In this document: positions 1 to 8,246 of the stretch, in pieces
Layout: each line of letters starts with the position of its first letter
Numbering within the stretch: position 1 is the first letter of the stretch
Notes under the pieces: generated by a model
Databases searched by the model: none
What the model saw: the letters and a program-made list of their open reading frames with translations, nothing else
Told to the model about the DNA's origin: nothing
Translations under genes and position numbers: made by a program
Assembly: GCA_022794035.1 (NCBI GenBank)
Contig: JAAWDX010000013.1
Coordinates: 1 to 58,099, forward strand
Direction of reading: 5' to 3'
DNA length: 58,099 bases
Origin: Lachnospiraceae bacterium
GTDB taxonomy: Bacteria; Bacillota; Clostridia; Lachnospirales; Bianqueaceae

Positions 1-65
1 AGTGACCAAACAGTGACCAAATCAAAATCAAATCCGCTTATTTAGCGGCATACAGAGCTTTTTAG

Positions 66-90
66 ACAGGTTCGAATCCTGTCATTCCGA
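66..90 (+). other. 3' end of a tRNA-Pro-like gene, possible attachment-site remnant
   Basis: The bases form a full T-arm (stem ACAGG/CCTGT around the loop TTCGAAT) followed by CATTCCG and the discriminator A, as at the 3' end of a Firmicutes tRNA-Pro. The upstream 65 bases cannot supply the D-arm, anticodon arm or 5' acceptor strand, so this is not a complete tRNA. Integrases of genomic islands often use exactly this part of a tRNA, so it may be an att site with the element lying to the left of the window. A direct repeat GTGACCAAA lies at 2-10 and 12-20, and a small hairpin (CCGCT/AGCGG) at 34-48. Confidence 0.5.
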
Positions 91-100
91 TTTTTCATGA

Positions 101-127
101 AAACCGCTTGTATAGGCGGTTTTTTGT
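101..127 (+). terminator. Intrinsic terminator after the tRNA-like 3' end
   Basis: A short stem (AACCGC / GGCGGTT with a TTGTATA loop) is followed directly by a T-run. It would end transcription entering from the left, consistent with the natural 3' side of a tRNA gene. Confidence 0.6.
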
Positions 128-322
128 TTTTCCAGTGTTTATTCCGTCCTCCATGTACGTCAGTATAATACATAAAAGGGCTCTCATAGACTATCCAATA
201 TTTAATTTCAACTTCCGCTATCTTTTATAAAAAAGCTAAGCCAAAACACCACATATAGCTATACCGATCCGGCGCGGGATACACAACAAAAGCAACATCA
301 GCCGAAGTACTTGCCCATTTTA
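128..322. other. Non-coding gap, nothing recognised
   Basis: I see no convincing open frame, RNA or repeat between the terminator and the inverted repeat at 323. A TATAAT-like hexamer occurs near 160 but has no matching gene. Confidence 0.4.
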
Positions 323-365
323 AAATACCCACTGAAAACAACTCCGTTTTTCAGTGGGTATTATT
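323..365 (-). terminator. Terminator of the zinc-ribbon gene / valS operon
   Basis: A long inverted repeat (AATACCCACTGAAAA and its complement around CAACTCCG) ends in a T-run when read on the minus strand. It lies 45 bases past the stop codon of the leftward gene at 410-847. Confidence 0.75.
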
Positions 366-409
366 TTAAGACCATTCCTTCCTTATCAATAAGAAGAGAA
401 TATATCCTT

Positions 410-847
410 TTACTTCATCGCACCACATTTCAAGCACGATTTCCTTGAAGATGAATTCATGGCTCCACACGCACTACACTTCCATTGTCCGCTTGTCGAA
501 ACAGAAGAAGAAGTACTTTTTTCAAACAAGGTCGCTTTACCATTATTCATATCCAGATTAGGCTCTACATCCACATCGGCCATTGGTGAACGATACGTTA
601 TCAACGTATAAATTTGATCCTTACGCTCATCTGGCCGCATTGTTGAATGAAACTTAATATCCAATATCTCATATCGCCGCTTTTGCATCTGAAGCAGCAC
701 TTCATTCACATTTCTTGTATATTCCACATCACAGCCTTCATCTCTATCTTCCGAACGAAGCCTGAACATCAACACATGAACCCTGCCATCGCATCGTTCC
801 AGATTTTCAAGGTATCGTTCCAAGTCCCTCTGATCAAGATACCCCAT
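410..847 (-). CDS. Small zinc-ribbon protein of unknown function
   Basis: A 145-residue soluble protein. The last 25 residues carry two CxxC pairs (WKCSACGAMN and CLKCGAMK), a zinc ribbon of the RanBP2/zinc-ribbon kind. The N-terminal 95 residues are charged and mixed alpha/beta with no motif I recognise, and a serine-rich linker (around residues 110-120) joins the two parts. It starts 14 bases after the valS stop codon and is probably co-transcribed with valS, ending at the terminator at 323-365. The ribosome binding site is weak. Function unknown: the zinc ribbon could bind nucleic acid or protein. Confidence 0.75.
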   Translation of the reverse strand: MGYLDQRDLERYLENLERCDGRVHVLMFRLRSEDRDEGCDVEYTRNVNEVLLQMQKRRYEILDIKFHSTMRPDERKDQIYTLITYRSPMADVDVEPNLDMNNGKATLFEKSTSSSVSTSGQWKCSACGAMNSSSRKSCLKCGAMK

Positions 848-861
848 ACCTTATCACCGCC

Positions 862-3501
862 TTATCCCAAATTCTTCAGGCTGGTTTCCACCTGCTCCAG
901 TAGCGAACGGTACTTATTGCCCTTCGCCTTTTCCTCTTCCACCACGCTGGCCGGCGCCTTGCTGATAAAGCCCTGATTGCTCAGCTTCTTCTCCACGCGC
1001 GCAATCTCGCCCTCAAGGCGCTGCCGCTCCTTGGTTAAGCGCTCGCGCTCCTTCTCAAGGTCCACCAGCTGATCCAGCGGAATGCAGATCACCGCCTCGC
1101 GGATCGGAATCGTCACAGCGCTCTCCGGTATGCCTGTACGGTCTGCCTGCACGCTTACCTCGGTAGCAAAGGCCAGCGGCGCCAAAAAGCTGCCGCCACG
1201 GCGGAAAATGTCCAGCACCCTCTCCTGCTCCGATACTACAATCACCTGTGCCTTCTGCTTGGGAGGCACGTTCATCTGAGACCGCACGTTACGGATGCCG
1301 CGAATGGCTTCCTTCATGCGCTCCACCTCATCCTCCTCTTCCGGAAAATGCATAGCCTCATCATAGGCGGGCCACTCGCTGAACATGATCGTCTCCTCTT
1401 CCGGGCACAAGTACGAATAGATCTCCTCCGTGATAAACGGCATAAACGGATGCAGCATCTTGAGACCCGTGACCAGAACGGTTTTCAGCGTCCATAATGC
1501 CGCCGTGCGGCTCTGATCATGCTCTGCGTAAAGGCGGGATTTCACCATTTCAATATACCAGTCGCAGAATTCCTCCCACAGGAACGTCGTCAGCTTATCG
1601 CTCACAATACCCAGCTCGTACCGGTTCATATTGTCGGTCACTTCCTTGGCCAGATTGTTGACCTTAGACAGAATCCAGCGATCAGCTGCCAAAAGCTCTT
1701 CTGGCGCCATGGCCTGCGGAAGCTCCTCATCCATATTCATCAGGATGAAGCGGGAGGCATTCCAGATCTTGTTGGCAAAATTGCGGGAGGCCTCCACTTT
1801 CGACCAATAGAAACGCATATCATTTCCGGCGGCATTGCCCGTCACCAGCATCAGCCGCAGCGCGTCTGCACCGTACTGATCGATGACCTCGAGCGGATCG
1901 ATGCCGTTGCCCAGGCTCTTGCTCATCTTTACGCCGTTTTCATCACGCACCAGACCGTGAATGAGCACATCCTTAAACGGCACCTCGCCGGTGTACTCCA
2001 AAGCGGAAAAGACCATACGCGATACCCAGAAGGTGATGATATCATAGCCGGTTACCAGCACGTCGGTCGGGTAGAAATATTTGAGCTCCGGCGTCTCATC
2101 CGGCCAGCCAAGCGTGGAAAACGGCCACAGAGCTGAGCTGAACCACGTGTCCAGCGTGTCCTCATCCTGCTGCCAATGCGTGCAGCCGCATTTCTCACAG
2201 GCCCCTGTGGGCGCCGTCTTCTGCACCACCATATGCCCGCACTCCTCACAATAATAGGCCGGGATCCGGTGTCCCCACCACAGCTGACGGCTGATGCACC
2301 AGTCATGCAGGTTCTCCATCCAGTTCAGGTACATCTTGTCGAAGCGCTCCGGCACAAAGCGGAAATCGCCCTTTTTCAGCGCTTCGATGGCCGGCTTTCT
2401 CAATTTATCCATGGCCACGAACCACTGCGGCTTGATCATGGGCTCAATCGTGCAGCCACAGCGGTCATGCGTGCCTACATTATGCGTATGATCCTCAATG
2501 CGCACCAGATAGCCCTGCTCCTCCAGATCCTTCACCATCGCCTTACGCGCCTCATAGCGATCCATGCCGGCATATTTGCCGCACAGCTCATTCATATGCC
2601 CATCATCGGTAAGCACGTTAATCTGCTCCAGATTATGGCGCTGTCCTACCTCAAAGTCGTTCGGGTCATGCGCCGGCGTAATCTTAACCGCACCGGTTCC
2701 AAATTCCTTATCCACATAGGCATCCGCAATCACCGGAATCTCTTTATTCACCAGCGGCAGAATGACCATTTTACCCACCTTGTCGGTGTAGCGCGGATCG
2801 CTCGGATGCACAGCCACCGCCGTATCGCCCAGCATCGTCTCCGGACGGGTCGTGGCCACCTCAATATAGCCGCTGCCATCCGCATACGGATAGCGCAGAT
2901 GCCAGAAGTGTCCCGCCTGCTCCTCGTGCAGTGTCTCGGCATCTGAAATCGAGGTCTGGCACTGCGGGCACCAGTTGATAATGCGCTTGCCCTTATAGAT
3001 CAGCCCCTGCTCATACAAACGAATAAATACATCCAGCACCGCCTTGGACAGCCCTTCATCCATCGTAAACCGCGCACGGTCCCAGTCACAGGACGCACCC
3101 ATCTTTTTCAGCTGGCTGATAATACGGTCATTATAAGTCTCCTTCCAGGCCCAGGCCTCCTTCAAAAAGCCCTCGCGCCCCAAATCTGCCTTATTGATGC
3201 CCTGTTCCGCCAGCTTCTGAATGACCTTAACCTCGGTAGCAATGCTGGCATGATCCGTCCCCGGCTGCCACAGCACATTATAGCCCTGCATTCTTTTCCA
3301 GCGAATCAAAATATCCTGCAGCGTATTATCCAGCGCATGCCCCATGTGCAGCTGCCCCGTGATGTTTGGCGGCGGAATCACAATCGTAAAAGGCTTACGC
3401 GTCTCATCCACCTCTGCATGAAAATACTTCTTGCTCTCCCATTTCTCGTAGAGCCGCCCCTCGATCTGATGCGGATCATAGGTTGTCGGTAAATTTTTCA
3501 T
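862..3501 (-). CDS. valS: Valyl-tRNA synthetase
   Basis: Class I aminoacyl-tRNA synthetase that charges tRNA-Val with valine in the cytoplasm. The 879-residue length is normal. The sequence has the PPPNITGQLHMGHAL signature (HIGH-type HMGH at residues 52-55), the KMSKS loop at 525-529, an editing (CP1) domain between roughly 200 and 390, a CxxC zinc motif pair near 418-440, and a C-terminal coiled coil (about residues 815-875) rich in Glu, Lys and Arg, as in bacterial ValRS. The start codon has an AGGAGGAG ribosome binding site. Upstream lies a valine T-box leader (3523-3800), so expression should rise when uncharged tRNA-Val accumulates. Confidence 0.98.
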   Translation of the reverse strand: MKNLPTTYDPHQIEGRLYEKWESKKYFHAEVDETRKPFTIVIPPPNITGQLHMGHALDNTLQDILIRWKRMQGYNVLWQPGTDHASIATEVKVIQKLAEQGINKADLGREGFLKEAWAWKETYNDRIISQLKKMGASCDWDRARFTMDEGLSKAVLDVFIRLYEQGLIYKGKRIINWCPQCQTSISDAETLHEEQAGHFWHLRYPYADGSGYIEVATTRPETMLGDTAVAVHPSDPRYTDKVGKMVILPLVNKEIPVIADAYVDKEFGTGAVKITPAHDPNDFEVGQRHNLEQINVLTDDGHMNELCGKYAGMDRYEARKAMVKDLEEQGYLVRIEDHTHNVGTHDRCGCTIEPMIKPQWFVAMDKLRKPAIEALKKGDFRFVPERFDKMYLNWMENLHDWCISRQLWWGHRIPAYYCEECGHMVVQKTAPTGACEKCGCTHWQQDEDTLDTWFSSALWPFSTLGWPDETPELKYFYPTDVLVTGYDIITFWVSRMVFSALEYTGEVPFKDVLIHGLVRDENGVKMSKSLGNGIDPLEVIDQYGADALRLMLVTGNAAGNDMRFYWSKVEASRNFANKIWNASRFILMNMDEELPQAMAPEELLAADRWILSKVNNLAKEVTDNMNRYELGIVSDKLTTFLWEEFCDWYIEMVKSRLYAEHDQSRTAALWTLKTVLVTGLKMLHPFMPFITEEIYSYLCPEEETIMFSEWPAYDEAMHFPEEEDEVERMKEAIRGIRNVRSQMNVPPKQKAQVIVVSEQERVLDIFRRGGSFLAPLAFATEVSVQADRTGIPESAVTIPIREAVICIPLDQLVDLEKERERLTKERQRLEGEIARVEKKLSNQGFISKAPASVVEEEKAKGNKYRSLLEQVETSLKNLG

Positions 3502-3522
3502 AATCTCCTCCTGTATGCCGTC

Positions 3523-3800
3523 AAATAAAAAAGCGGTCTTCGCCTGCTAAGGGCGAAAACCGCGGTACCACCTTAATTTGTTCTCTTCATCCGTAACGGA
3601 ATGACCCGACCAAAGCTAGTCGCCCCGTCTATTTTCGCGCCCGCGCGCGGCGGGAAAAATGACCGAGTCTTTCGCCTTGATGACTCCGAAGCTACCTTCC
3701 ATCCTGCGTTTGGCCGGGAAATCTTTCAGCCGGTGAATTTCCTTCTCTGCTGCCTGTCCGGATGTACTCCTCTTCATCACAGTCTTGTGTTTTAAGTTGT
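3523..3800 (-). promoter_or_regulatory. T-box riboswitch (valine) controlling valS
   Basis: The minus strand shows the T-box hallmark AAGGTGGTACCGCG (around 3556-3573) just before the terminator. Near the 5' end is GATGAAGAGGAGTA, whose GATGA pairs with TCATC around 3677-3681 to close stem I. In the 3' side of the specifier loop the context GGAGTCATC presents GUC, a valine codon (bases 3684-3682), matching the downstream gene. Uncharged tRNA-Val would pair with the specifier and the T-box bulge and stabilise the antiterminator. Confidence 0.93.
3525..3565 (-). terminator. T-box terminator hairpin before valS
   Basis: On the minus strand the sequence GCGGTTTTCGCC pairs with GGCGAAGACCGC and is followed by six T. 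The 5' arm overlaps the end of the conserved T-box sequence, so terminator and antiterminator exclude each other. Confidence 0.85.
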
Positions 3801-3805
3801 GTTTT

Positions 3806-3834
3806 ATCATAGCGCAGGGAATGCGCTTTGTCAA
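3806..3834 (-). promoter_or_regulatory. Sigma-A promoter of the valS T-box transcript
   Basis: TTGACA (3834-3829) and TATGAT (3811-3806) are separated by exactly 17 bases on the minus strand. The predicted transcription start, near 3799, coincides with the 5' end of the T-box fold. Confidence 0.9.
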
Positions 3835-3943
3835 GCTTTTATTTTTTTGCCCTGACAAGCAGCATCATGGGACGCCGCAGCTCATCCTGCATACCGGGCA
3901 GTGCTTTCCCTGCTGCTGTTTTAAATTGCTTTCCTTTACTTGG

Positions 3944-4062
3944 AAGATACGTTATCCATTTGCTATATGTGATAAATTACGTACAAAACCATGCTTTGAT
4001 ACGTTGAATTCGTCAAATTCAAACTTGCCAACTTACAAACCTGTGCCAAAGGGACGGACCTC
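3944..4062. repeat. Degenerate ~120-bp interspersed repeat, copy 1
   Basis: This gap between the valS promoter and nrdG contains AAGATACGTTAT and, 95 bases on, GGGACGGACCTC. The same two blocks in the same order and spacing occur at 34500-34621, with further weak matches between them. It looks like an old REP- or MITE-type element. No gene is seen here. Confidence 0.4.
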
Positions 4063-4079
4063 TCAGGGTCTCCACCCTT

Positions 4080-4607
4080 TTATTCACTCCAGAGCACAAC
4101 TTCGCCCGGCGCAGCCGCCAGCGTCTTTTTCATATCGATCAGCCGCTGATTGGACGAGCCCCTAAAGCGCAGCGAAATATCCTTCAGCTCCTCCACAAAC
4201 CGGCCGTCCACCAGTACATCCAGCAGCCCCAGCAGCTCCTCTGTGACTTCGCAGTGCGCATGCGCCCCCTCGCGCCGGAGCTCCTCCAGCGTAAAGCCCG
4301 AATACGCCCAAATCGTCTTATCCGGCAGCTCACGCCGCACCCGCTTTAGAAACGGCAAGAGACCGCGCTGGTTCTGCGGCTCCATCGGCTCGCCCCCCAG
4401 CAGCGTCAGCCCGTTAATATACTCCGCTGAAAGCATCGAAATCAGCTGCTGCTCCGTCTCCTCCGTGAACGGCTGACCATAGCAAAAATCCCATGTCTCC
4501 GGCTGAAAGCAGTTCTTGCAGCGATTGGTACAACCCGACACAAACAGCGTCACGCGCACGCCAATGCCATTCGCAATATCGCAGTTTTTAATATTCCCAT
4601 AATACAT
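4080..4607 (-). CDS. nrdG: Anaerobic ribonucleotide reductase activating protein
   Basis: Radical-SAM activase that installs the glycyl radical on NrdD. The 175-residue protein has the NrdG-type cluster motif CTNRCKNC (Cys26, Cys30, Cys33), which binds a [4Fe-4S] cluster, near the N-terminus, followed by LLGGEP (the GGE motif that contacts S-adenosylmethionine). It starts 12 bases after the nrdD stop and is clearly co-transcribed with nrdD. Length and order (nrdD then nrdG) are typical. Confidence 0.96.
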   Translation of the reverse strand: MYYGNIKNCDIANGIGVRVTLFVSGCTNRCKNCFQPETWDFCYGQPFTEETEQQLISMLSAEYINGLTLLGGEPMEPQNQRGLLPFLKRVRRELPDKTIWAYSGFTLEELRREGAHAHCEVTEELLGLLDVLVDGRFVEELKDISLRFRGSSNQRLIDMKKTLAAAPGEVVLWSE

Positions 4608-4619
4608 CGCAGATCCCCC

Positions 4620-6779
4620 TTACAGGTGCATCACACGTTCCTTAATCTCCTGCGTACGACCCTGATTCCAGAACTGCGTGCCAATATAGCCGCAGGTACG
4701 CCGGGCCACATTCATCTTGTCCTGGTCCTGGTTCCCGCAGCGCGGGCAAGTCCAGACGAGCTTACCATCCTGCTCGCGGATTTCAATTTCGCCGTCCCAG
4801 CCGCATTCCTGACAATAATCGCTCTTGGTGTTAAGCTCTGCATACATGATATTATCATAAATAAACTTGATCAGCTGCAGCACAGCTTCCAGATTATTCT
4901 GCATGTTGGGCACCTCGACATAGCTGATGGCTCCGCCGGTGGAAAGCGCCTGGAACTGCGACTCAAAACGCAGCTTTTCAAAGGCGTCAATATCCTCGGT
5001 CACATGCACATGATAGCTATTGGTGATATAGCCCTTGTCCGTCACGCCCGGAATGATCCCGAAGCGGCGCTGCAGGCACTTAGCAAATTTGTAGGTCGTG
5101 GACTCGAGCGGCGTGCCGTAGATGCCAAAGCCAATCGTGGTCTCTTCCTTCCATCTGTCGCAGGCCTCGTTCATATGCTTCATCACATCCAGCGCAAACG
5201 GCGTGGCAGATGGATCGGTATGCGACTTGCCGGTCATATAGCGCACGCACTCGCACAGTCCGGCATAGCCAAGCGAAATCGTGGAATAGCCGCCATACAG
5301 CAGCTTATCGATCGGCTCACCCTTCTGCAGGCGGGCGCAGGCGCCGTACTGCCACAGAATGGGCGCTGCATCAGAAAGCGTACCCTTTAAACGCTCGTGA
5401 CGGCACATCAGTGCCCGGTAGCAAAGATCCAGACGCTCATCAAAGATCTGCCAGAATTTATCCATATTGCCGCCGGAGGAAAGCGCCACATCCACCAGAT
5501 TCAGCGTGACAACCCCCTGATTAAAGCGGCCATAGAACTGATACTCTCCCTTTTCATTCTTCCACGGAGAAAGCGCACTGCGGCAGCCCATTACCGGGAA
5601 GCAATTGCCCTCCTTGAGCTCCTTCATCTTCTTTTCGGATATGTAATCCGGCACCAGGCGCTTAGCCGTGCATTTGGCCGCCAGCTTCGTCAGATAATAA
5701 TACGGCGCATTCTCATGCACATTATCCTCCTCCAGCACATAAATCAGCTTCGGAAAGGCCGGCGTCACCCACACGCCCTGCTCATTCTTTACGCCCTGAT
5801 GGCGCTGCTCCAGGACCTCCTCGATGATCATGGCCAGATCCTTCTTCTCCTGCTCGCTTTTGGCCTCGTTCAGATACATAAACACCGTCACAAACGGAGC
5901 CTGCCCATTCGTCGTCAGCAGCGTCACCACCTGATACTGGATCGTCTGCACGCCGCGGCGCACCTCCTCGCGCAAACGCGTCTCGGTAAGCTTCTCCAGC
6001 TCCTCCTCCGAAAGCGTCAGCCCGATATTTTTGGTCTCACGCTCCAGATCGCGGTGAATCTTCTCGCGGCTCACCTGCACAAAGGGCGCCAAATGCGCCA
6101 GCGAAATCGACTGGCCGCCGTATTGATTGGAAGCCACCTGCGCAATGATCTGCGTAGCAATGTTGCACGCCGTAGAAAAACTATGCGGCCGCTCGATCAG
6201 CGTACCCGTGATCACCGTGCCGTTCTGCAGCATATCCTCCAGATTCACCAGATCGCAGTTATGCATATGCTGTGCATAATAATCGGTATCATGAAAATGA
6301 ATAATACCCTCATTATGCGCCTCCACGATATCCTGCGGCAACAAAATACGGTTCGTAATATCCCGGGACACCTCGCCCGCCATATAATCGCGCTGCGTGG
6401 AATTAACCACCGGGTTTTTATTTGAATTCTCCTGCTTCGCCTCTTCATTGTTGCACTCAATCAGGCTGAGAATCTTGTCATCCGTCGTATTAGACTGGCG
6501 CACCAACGCTCTCGTGTAGCGATAGGTAATATATGCCTTAGCCACCTCAAAGGCCCCCTGCGCCATGATCTGGTGCTCCACCATATCCTGTACTTCCTCC
6601 ACACTCGGCGAACGCCCCAGCCGCTCACAGGACAGCACCACACTCTCCGCGATCCGCTCGATCTGCACCGGCGTCATCTGCGCCGAAGCCTCTACCGCCG
6701 CATTCGCCTTGCTGATCGCCTTGATAATTTTATCGATATTAAAGTCAACCTCAGAACCGTTTCTTTTTAAAATCTTCAT
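4620..6779 (-). CDS. nrdD: Anaerobic (class III) ribonucleoside-triphosphate reductase
   Basis: Reduces ribonucleotides to deoxyribonucleotides for DNA synthesis without oxygen. I chose the start giving MKILKRNG (719 residues) because it has an AAGGAGA site; an upstream in-frame ATG at 6815 lies within the NrdR-box leader. An ATP-cone regulatory domain occupies about residues 1-90. The C-terminus has the zinc site CQEC...CPRC followed by RRTCGYIG, whose glycine (about residue 697) carries the radical formed by NrdG. The gene requires nrdG, which follows immediately. A promoter and an NrdR box lie upstream. Confidence 0.97.
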   Translation of the reverse strand: MKILKRNGSEVDFNIDKIIKAISKANAAVEASAQMTPVQIERIAESVVLSCERLGRSPSVEEVQDMVEHQIMAQGAFEVAKAYITYRYTRALVRQSNTTDDKILSLIECNNEEAKQENSNKNPVVNSTQRDYMAGEVSRDITNRILLPQDIVEAHNEGIIHFHDTDYYAQHMHNCDLVNLEDMLQNGTVITGTLIERPHSFSTACNIATQIIAQVASNQYGGQSISLAHLAPFVQVSREKIHRDLERETKNIGLTLSEEELEKLTETRLREEVRRGVQTIQYQVVTLLTTNGQAPFVTVFMYLNEAKSEQEKKDLAMIIEEVLEQRHQGVKNEQGVWVTPAFPKLIYVLEEDNVHENAPYYYLTKLAAKCTAKRLVPDYISEKKMKELKEGNCFPVMGCRSALSPWKNEKGEYQFYGRFNQGVVTLNLVDVALSSGGNMDKFWQIFDERLDLCYRALMCRHERLKGTLSDAAPILWQYGACARLQKGEPIDKLLYGGYSTISLGYAGLCECVRYMTGKSHTDPSATPFALDVMKHMNEACDRWKEETTIGFGIYGTPLESTTYKFAKCLQRRFGIIPGVTDKGYITNSYHVHVTEDIDAFEKLRFESQFQALSTGGAISYVEVPNMQNNLEAVLQLIKFIYDNIMYAELNTKSDYCQECGWDGEIEIREQDGKLVWTCPRCGNQDQDKMNVARRTCGYIGTQFWNQGRTQEIKERVMHL

Positions 6780-6811
6780 TTGCCTTCTCCTTTGCCTCTC
6801 TCTCATGCAGA

Positions 6812-6827
6812 CCACTATATATTGTGT
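6812..6827 (-). promoter_or_regulatory. NrdR box upstream of nrdDG
   Basis: On the minus strand the 16 bases ACACAATATATAGTGG match the NrdR consensus (acaCwAtATaTwGtgt) at nearly every position. The box lies just after the predicted transcription start, where a bound repressor would block initiation. A second, weaker AT-rich dyad (6832-6847) overlaps the -10. Confidence 0.8.
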
Positions 6828-6840
6828 TCGCTAGTTATAG

Positions 6841-6869
6841 ACTATAGCAGATATGGCATTTCTTGTCAA
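6841..6869 (-). promoter_or_regulatory. Sigma-A promoter of nrdDG
   Basis: TTGACA (6869-6864) and TATAGT (6846-6841) are 17 bases apart on the minus strand, directly upstream of the NrdR box. Confidence 0.88.
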
Positions 6870-6911
6870 CTATCTTCTTGGTTGATTTTTATCCCCCGCG
6901 GCCCTCACAAC

Positions 6912-6940
6912 CCGCCGCTAAGCGGCAAAATAAGCGGCGG
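6912..6940 (-). terminator. GC-rich hairpin after the lipoprotein gene, possible terminator
   Basis: CCGCCGCT and AGCGGCGG form an 8-bp stem about 50 bases past the stop of the leftward gene at 6989. There is no T-run next to it (T/A runs lie at 6961-6974), so terminator function is uncertain. Confidence 0.35.
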
Positions 6941-6988
6941 CCAATGCCTTGACCACCGCTAAAAAATTTTTTTGCTCTCTATTTTACT

Positions 6989-7600
6989 CTAATTCACAAA
7001 CCTCAAAGACGACAGCAATCGCTCCAGCGTACTGTCATCTTTCCCTGTAGAAAAATCTGCATAGCTAATCAAATATACTCTGCTGCCATGCGGCACCAGC
7101 GCTGCCTGCACGACGCAGCTTACCTGCTCCTTTTCCACCTGATAGGCCAGCGTGAGCGCCGTCACCTCATCGCCATAAATCCGAATGCGGCTGCTCTGTA
7201 CATCGTCTGAGCTCAGCCCCAACTTCTTGATTGGAACTACCAGCTCATCCAGCTCCTTCATGATGTTTTCCAGCTCTTCATTGGCAAATTCGCGCCCGGT
7301 GTCCCAATAGCCAAAATCAACATAATTCACCGTGCCTTTATCAGCCGCCGGAGAGGTCAGCCGGCCAAAAATTGCCAGATTGTTGCTGCTGCCCACGACC
7401 TGCACCTGTGAATCCATATCCGTCTGCAGCGGATCCCAGCTGCTGCTCTTCCATCCGGCAGCAAACCGAAACTCCAAATCCCCCACCTGATAGCTCGCCC
7501 AGTTACCCGGAACATCCACGCTGGCATCCGAATAGCCGCCGCATCCTGTCAGGAGCAAAAGTGCTGTGCACAGGAGGGTCATCCATTTTTTTATTCGCAT
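6989..7600 (-). CDS. Predicted lipoprotein of unknown function
   Basis: A 203-residue protein with a lipoprotein signal peptide: basic MRIKKW, a leucine-rich core, and the lipobox LLTGC with the lipidated Cys near residue 20. The mature part is one compact alpha/beta domain, starting with a segment that resembles the PsbP/LpqN-like pattern of a strand-rich domain followed by a charged helix (residues 95-120). I do not assign a family. It lies 74 bases after a second lipoprotein gene on the same strand, and the three genes from 10346 down may form one transcript. It probably faces the outside of the membrane. Confidence 0.75.
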   Translation of the reverse strand: MRIKKWMTLLCTALLLLTGCGGYSDASVDVPGNWASYQVGDLEFRFAAGWKSSSWDPLQTDMDSQVQVVGSSNNLAIFGRLTSPAADKGTVNYVDFGYWDTGREFANEELENIMKELDELVVPIKKLGLSSDDVQSSRIRIYGDEVTALTLAYQVEKEQVSCVVQAALVPHGSRVYLISYADFSTGKDDSTLERLLSSLRFVN

Positions 7601-7674
7601 TTTCTCACCTATGTATCGTTTACTTTGTTCTGTTTTATTATACTAAACAATACAGAGAAAATAAAGTATATCTT

Positions 7675-8235
7675 TTATTTAGATTCCTCAGAATCCGCAA
7701 ACCAGCCGTTTTGAACCCATGCCTGATAGATAAAAAGGTTTGAATGATGCCCGCCGGATGCAACCGCAAAAAACATACTTTCTCCATCATCGCTCAGCAT
7801 AGGGTTAAGGTGTGACCCTTCTGCCAAGGCCTTCAATTTTTCTAAGATTGCTTTCTCCATTTTCCTACTTGTGGCATCATCCTTATATTCATAATCAAAA
7901 CATCCTACTAAAAGTGGCCTCATATCGCCATCGGTTTTGCCCACGGCATAGCAGTCCGTCATATATGGCGCCACCTCCGAAATCTCATTCAGAAATTCCT
8001 GCGCCCATTCCGTCACATCATATGCTTCCGGATCCACCTTAGGAAACTCCCAGCGCAGGACCTCTACTACCCTTTCTTTAACAGAAAGATCAACCGGAAT
8101 AATTTCCCGGTCCCACAGTGCGCTGCTCTCCGTGTCCCTGCCGCTCTGAGCATCTGCCGGCGGCTCTTGCTGGCATCCCGGCAAGCTGCAAAGCATACTG
8201 ATACATAATAGACTGATTAAAATACTTTTTCTCAT
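7675..8235 (-). CDS. Lipoprotein, stand-alone paralogue of the neighbour's C-terminal domain
   Basis: I chose the start MRKSILIS (187 residues), which has an AAGGAGAG site; a longer frame upstream lacks one. A signal peptide ends in the lipobox CSLPGC. The mature domain aligns by eye with the last ~140 residues of the upstream gene product (8247-10346): FPKVDPEAYDVTEWAQEFL against FPEVNIEDWEITDWGYELL, then PYMTDCYAVGK against PYVKECYAIGK, and FFAVASGG against YFVATEGY. The gene starts 11 bases after that neighbour's stop. The pair therefore arose by domain duplication. Function unknown. Confidence 0.82.
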   Translation of the reverse strand: MRKSILISLLCISMLCSLPGCQQEPPADAQSGRDTESSALWDREIIPVDLSVKERVVEVLRWEFPKVDPEAYDVTEWAQEFLNEISEVAPYMTDCYAVGKTDGDMRPLLVGCFDYEYKDDATSRKMEKAILEKLKALAEGSHLNPMLSDDGESMFFAVASGGHHSNLFIYQAWVQNGWFADSEESK

Positions 8236-8246
8236 AGCAACTCTCC

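Noticed and set aside
2052..2946. Long open frames opposite valS (and similar ones opposite nrdD, the kinases and csoR peptidase)
   Set aside because: They are antisense shadows of well-supported genes with strong family motifs.
3616..3858. 80-residue open frame in the valS leader
   Set aside because: It lies wholly within the T-box RNA and its promoter; the RNA structure explains the sequence.
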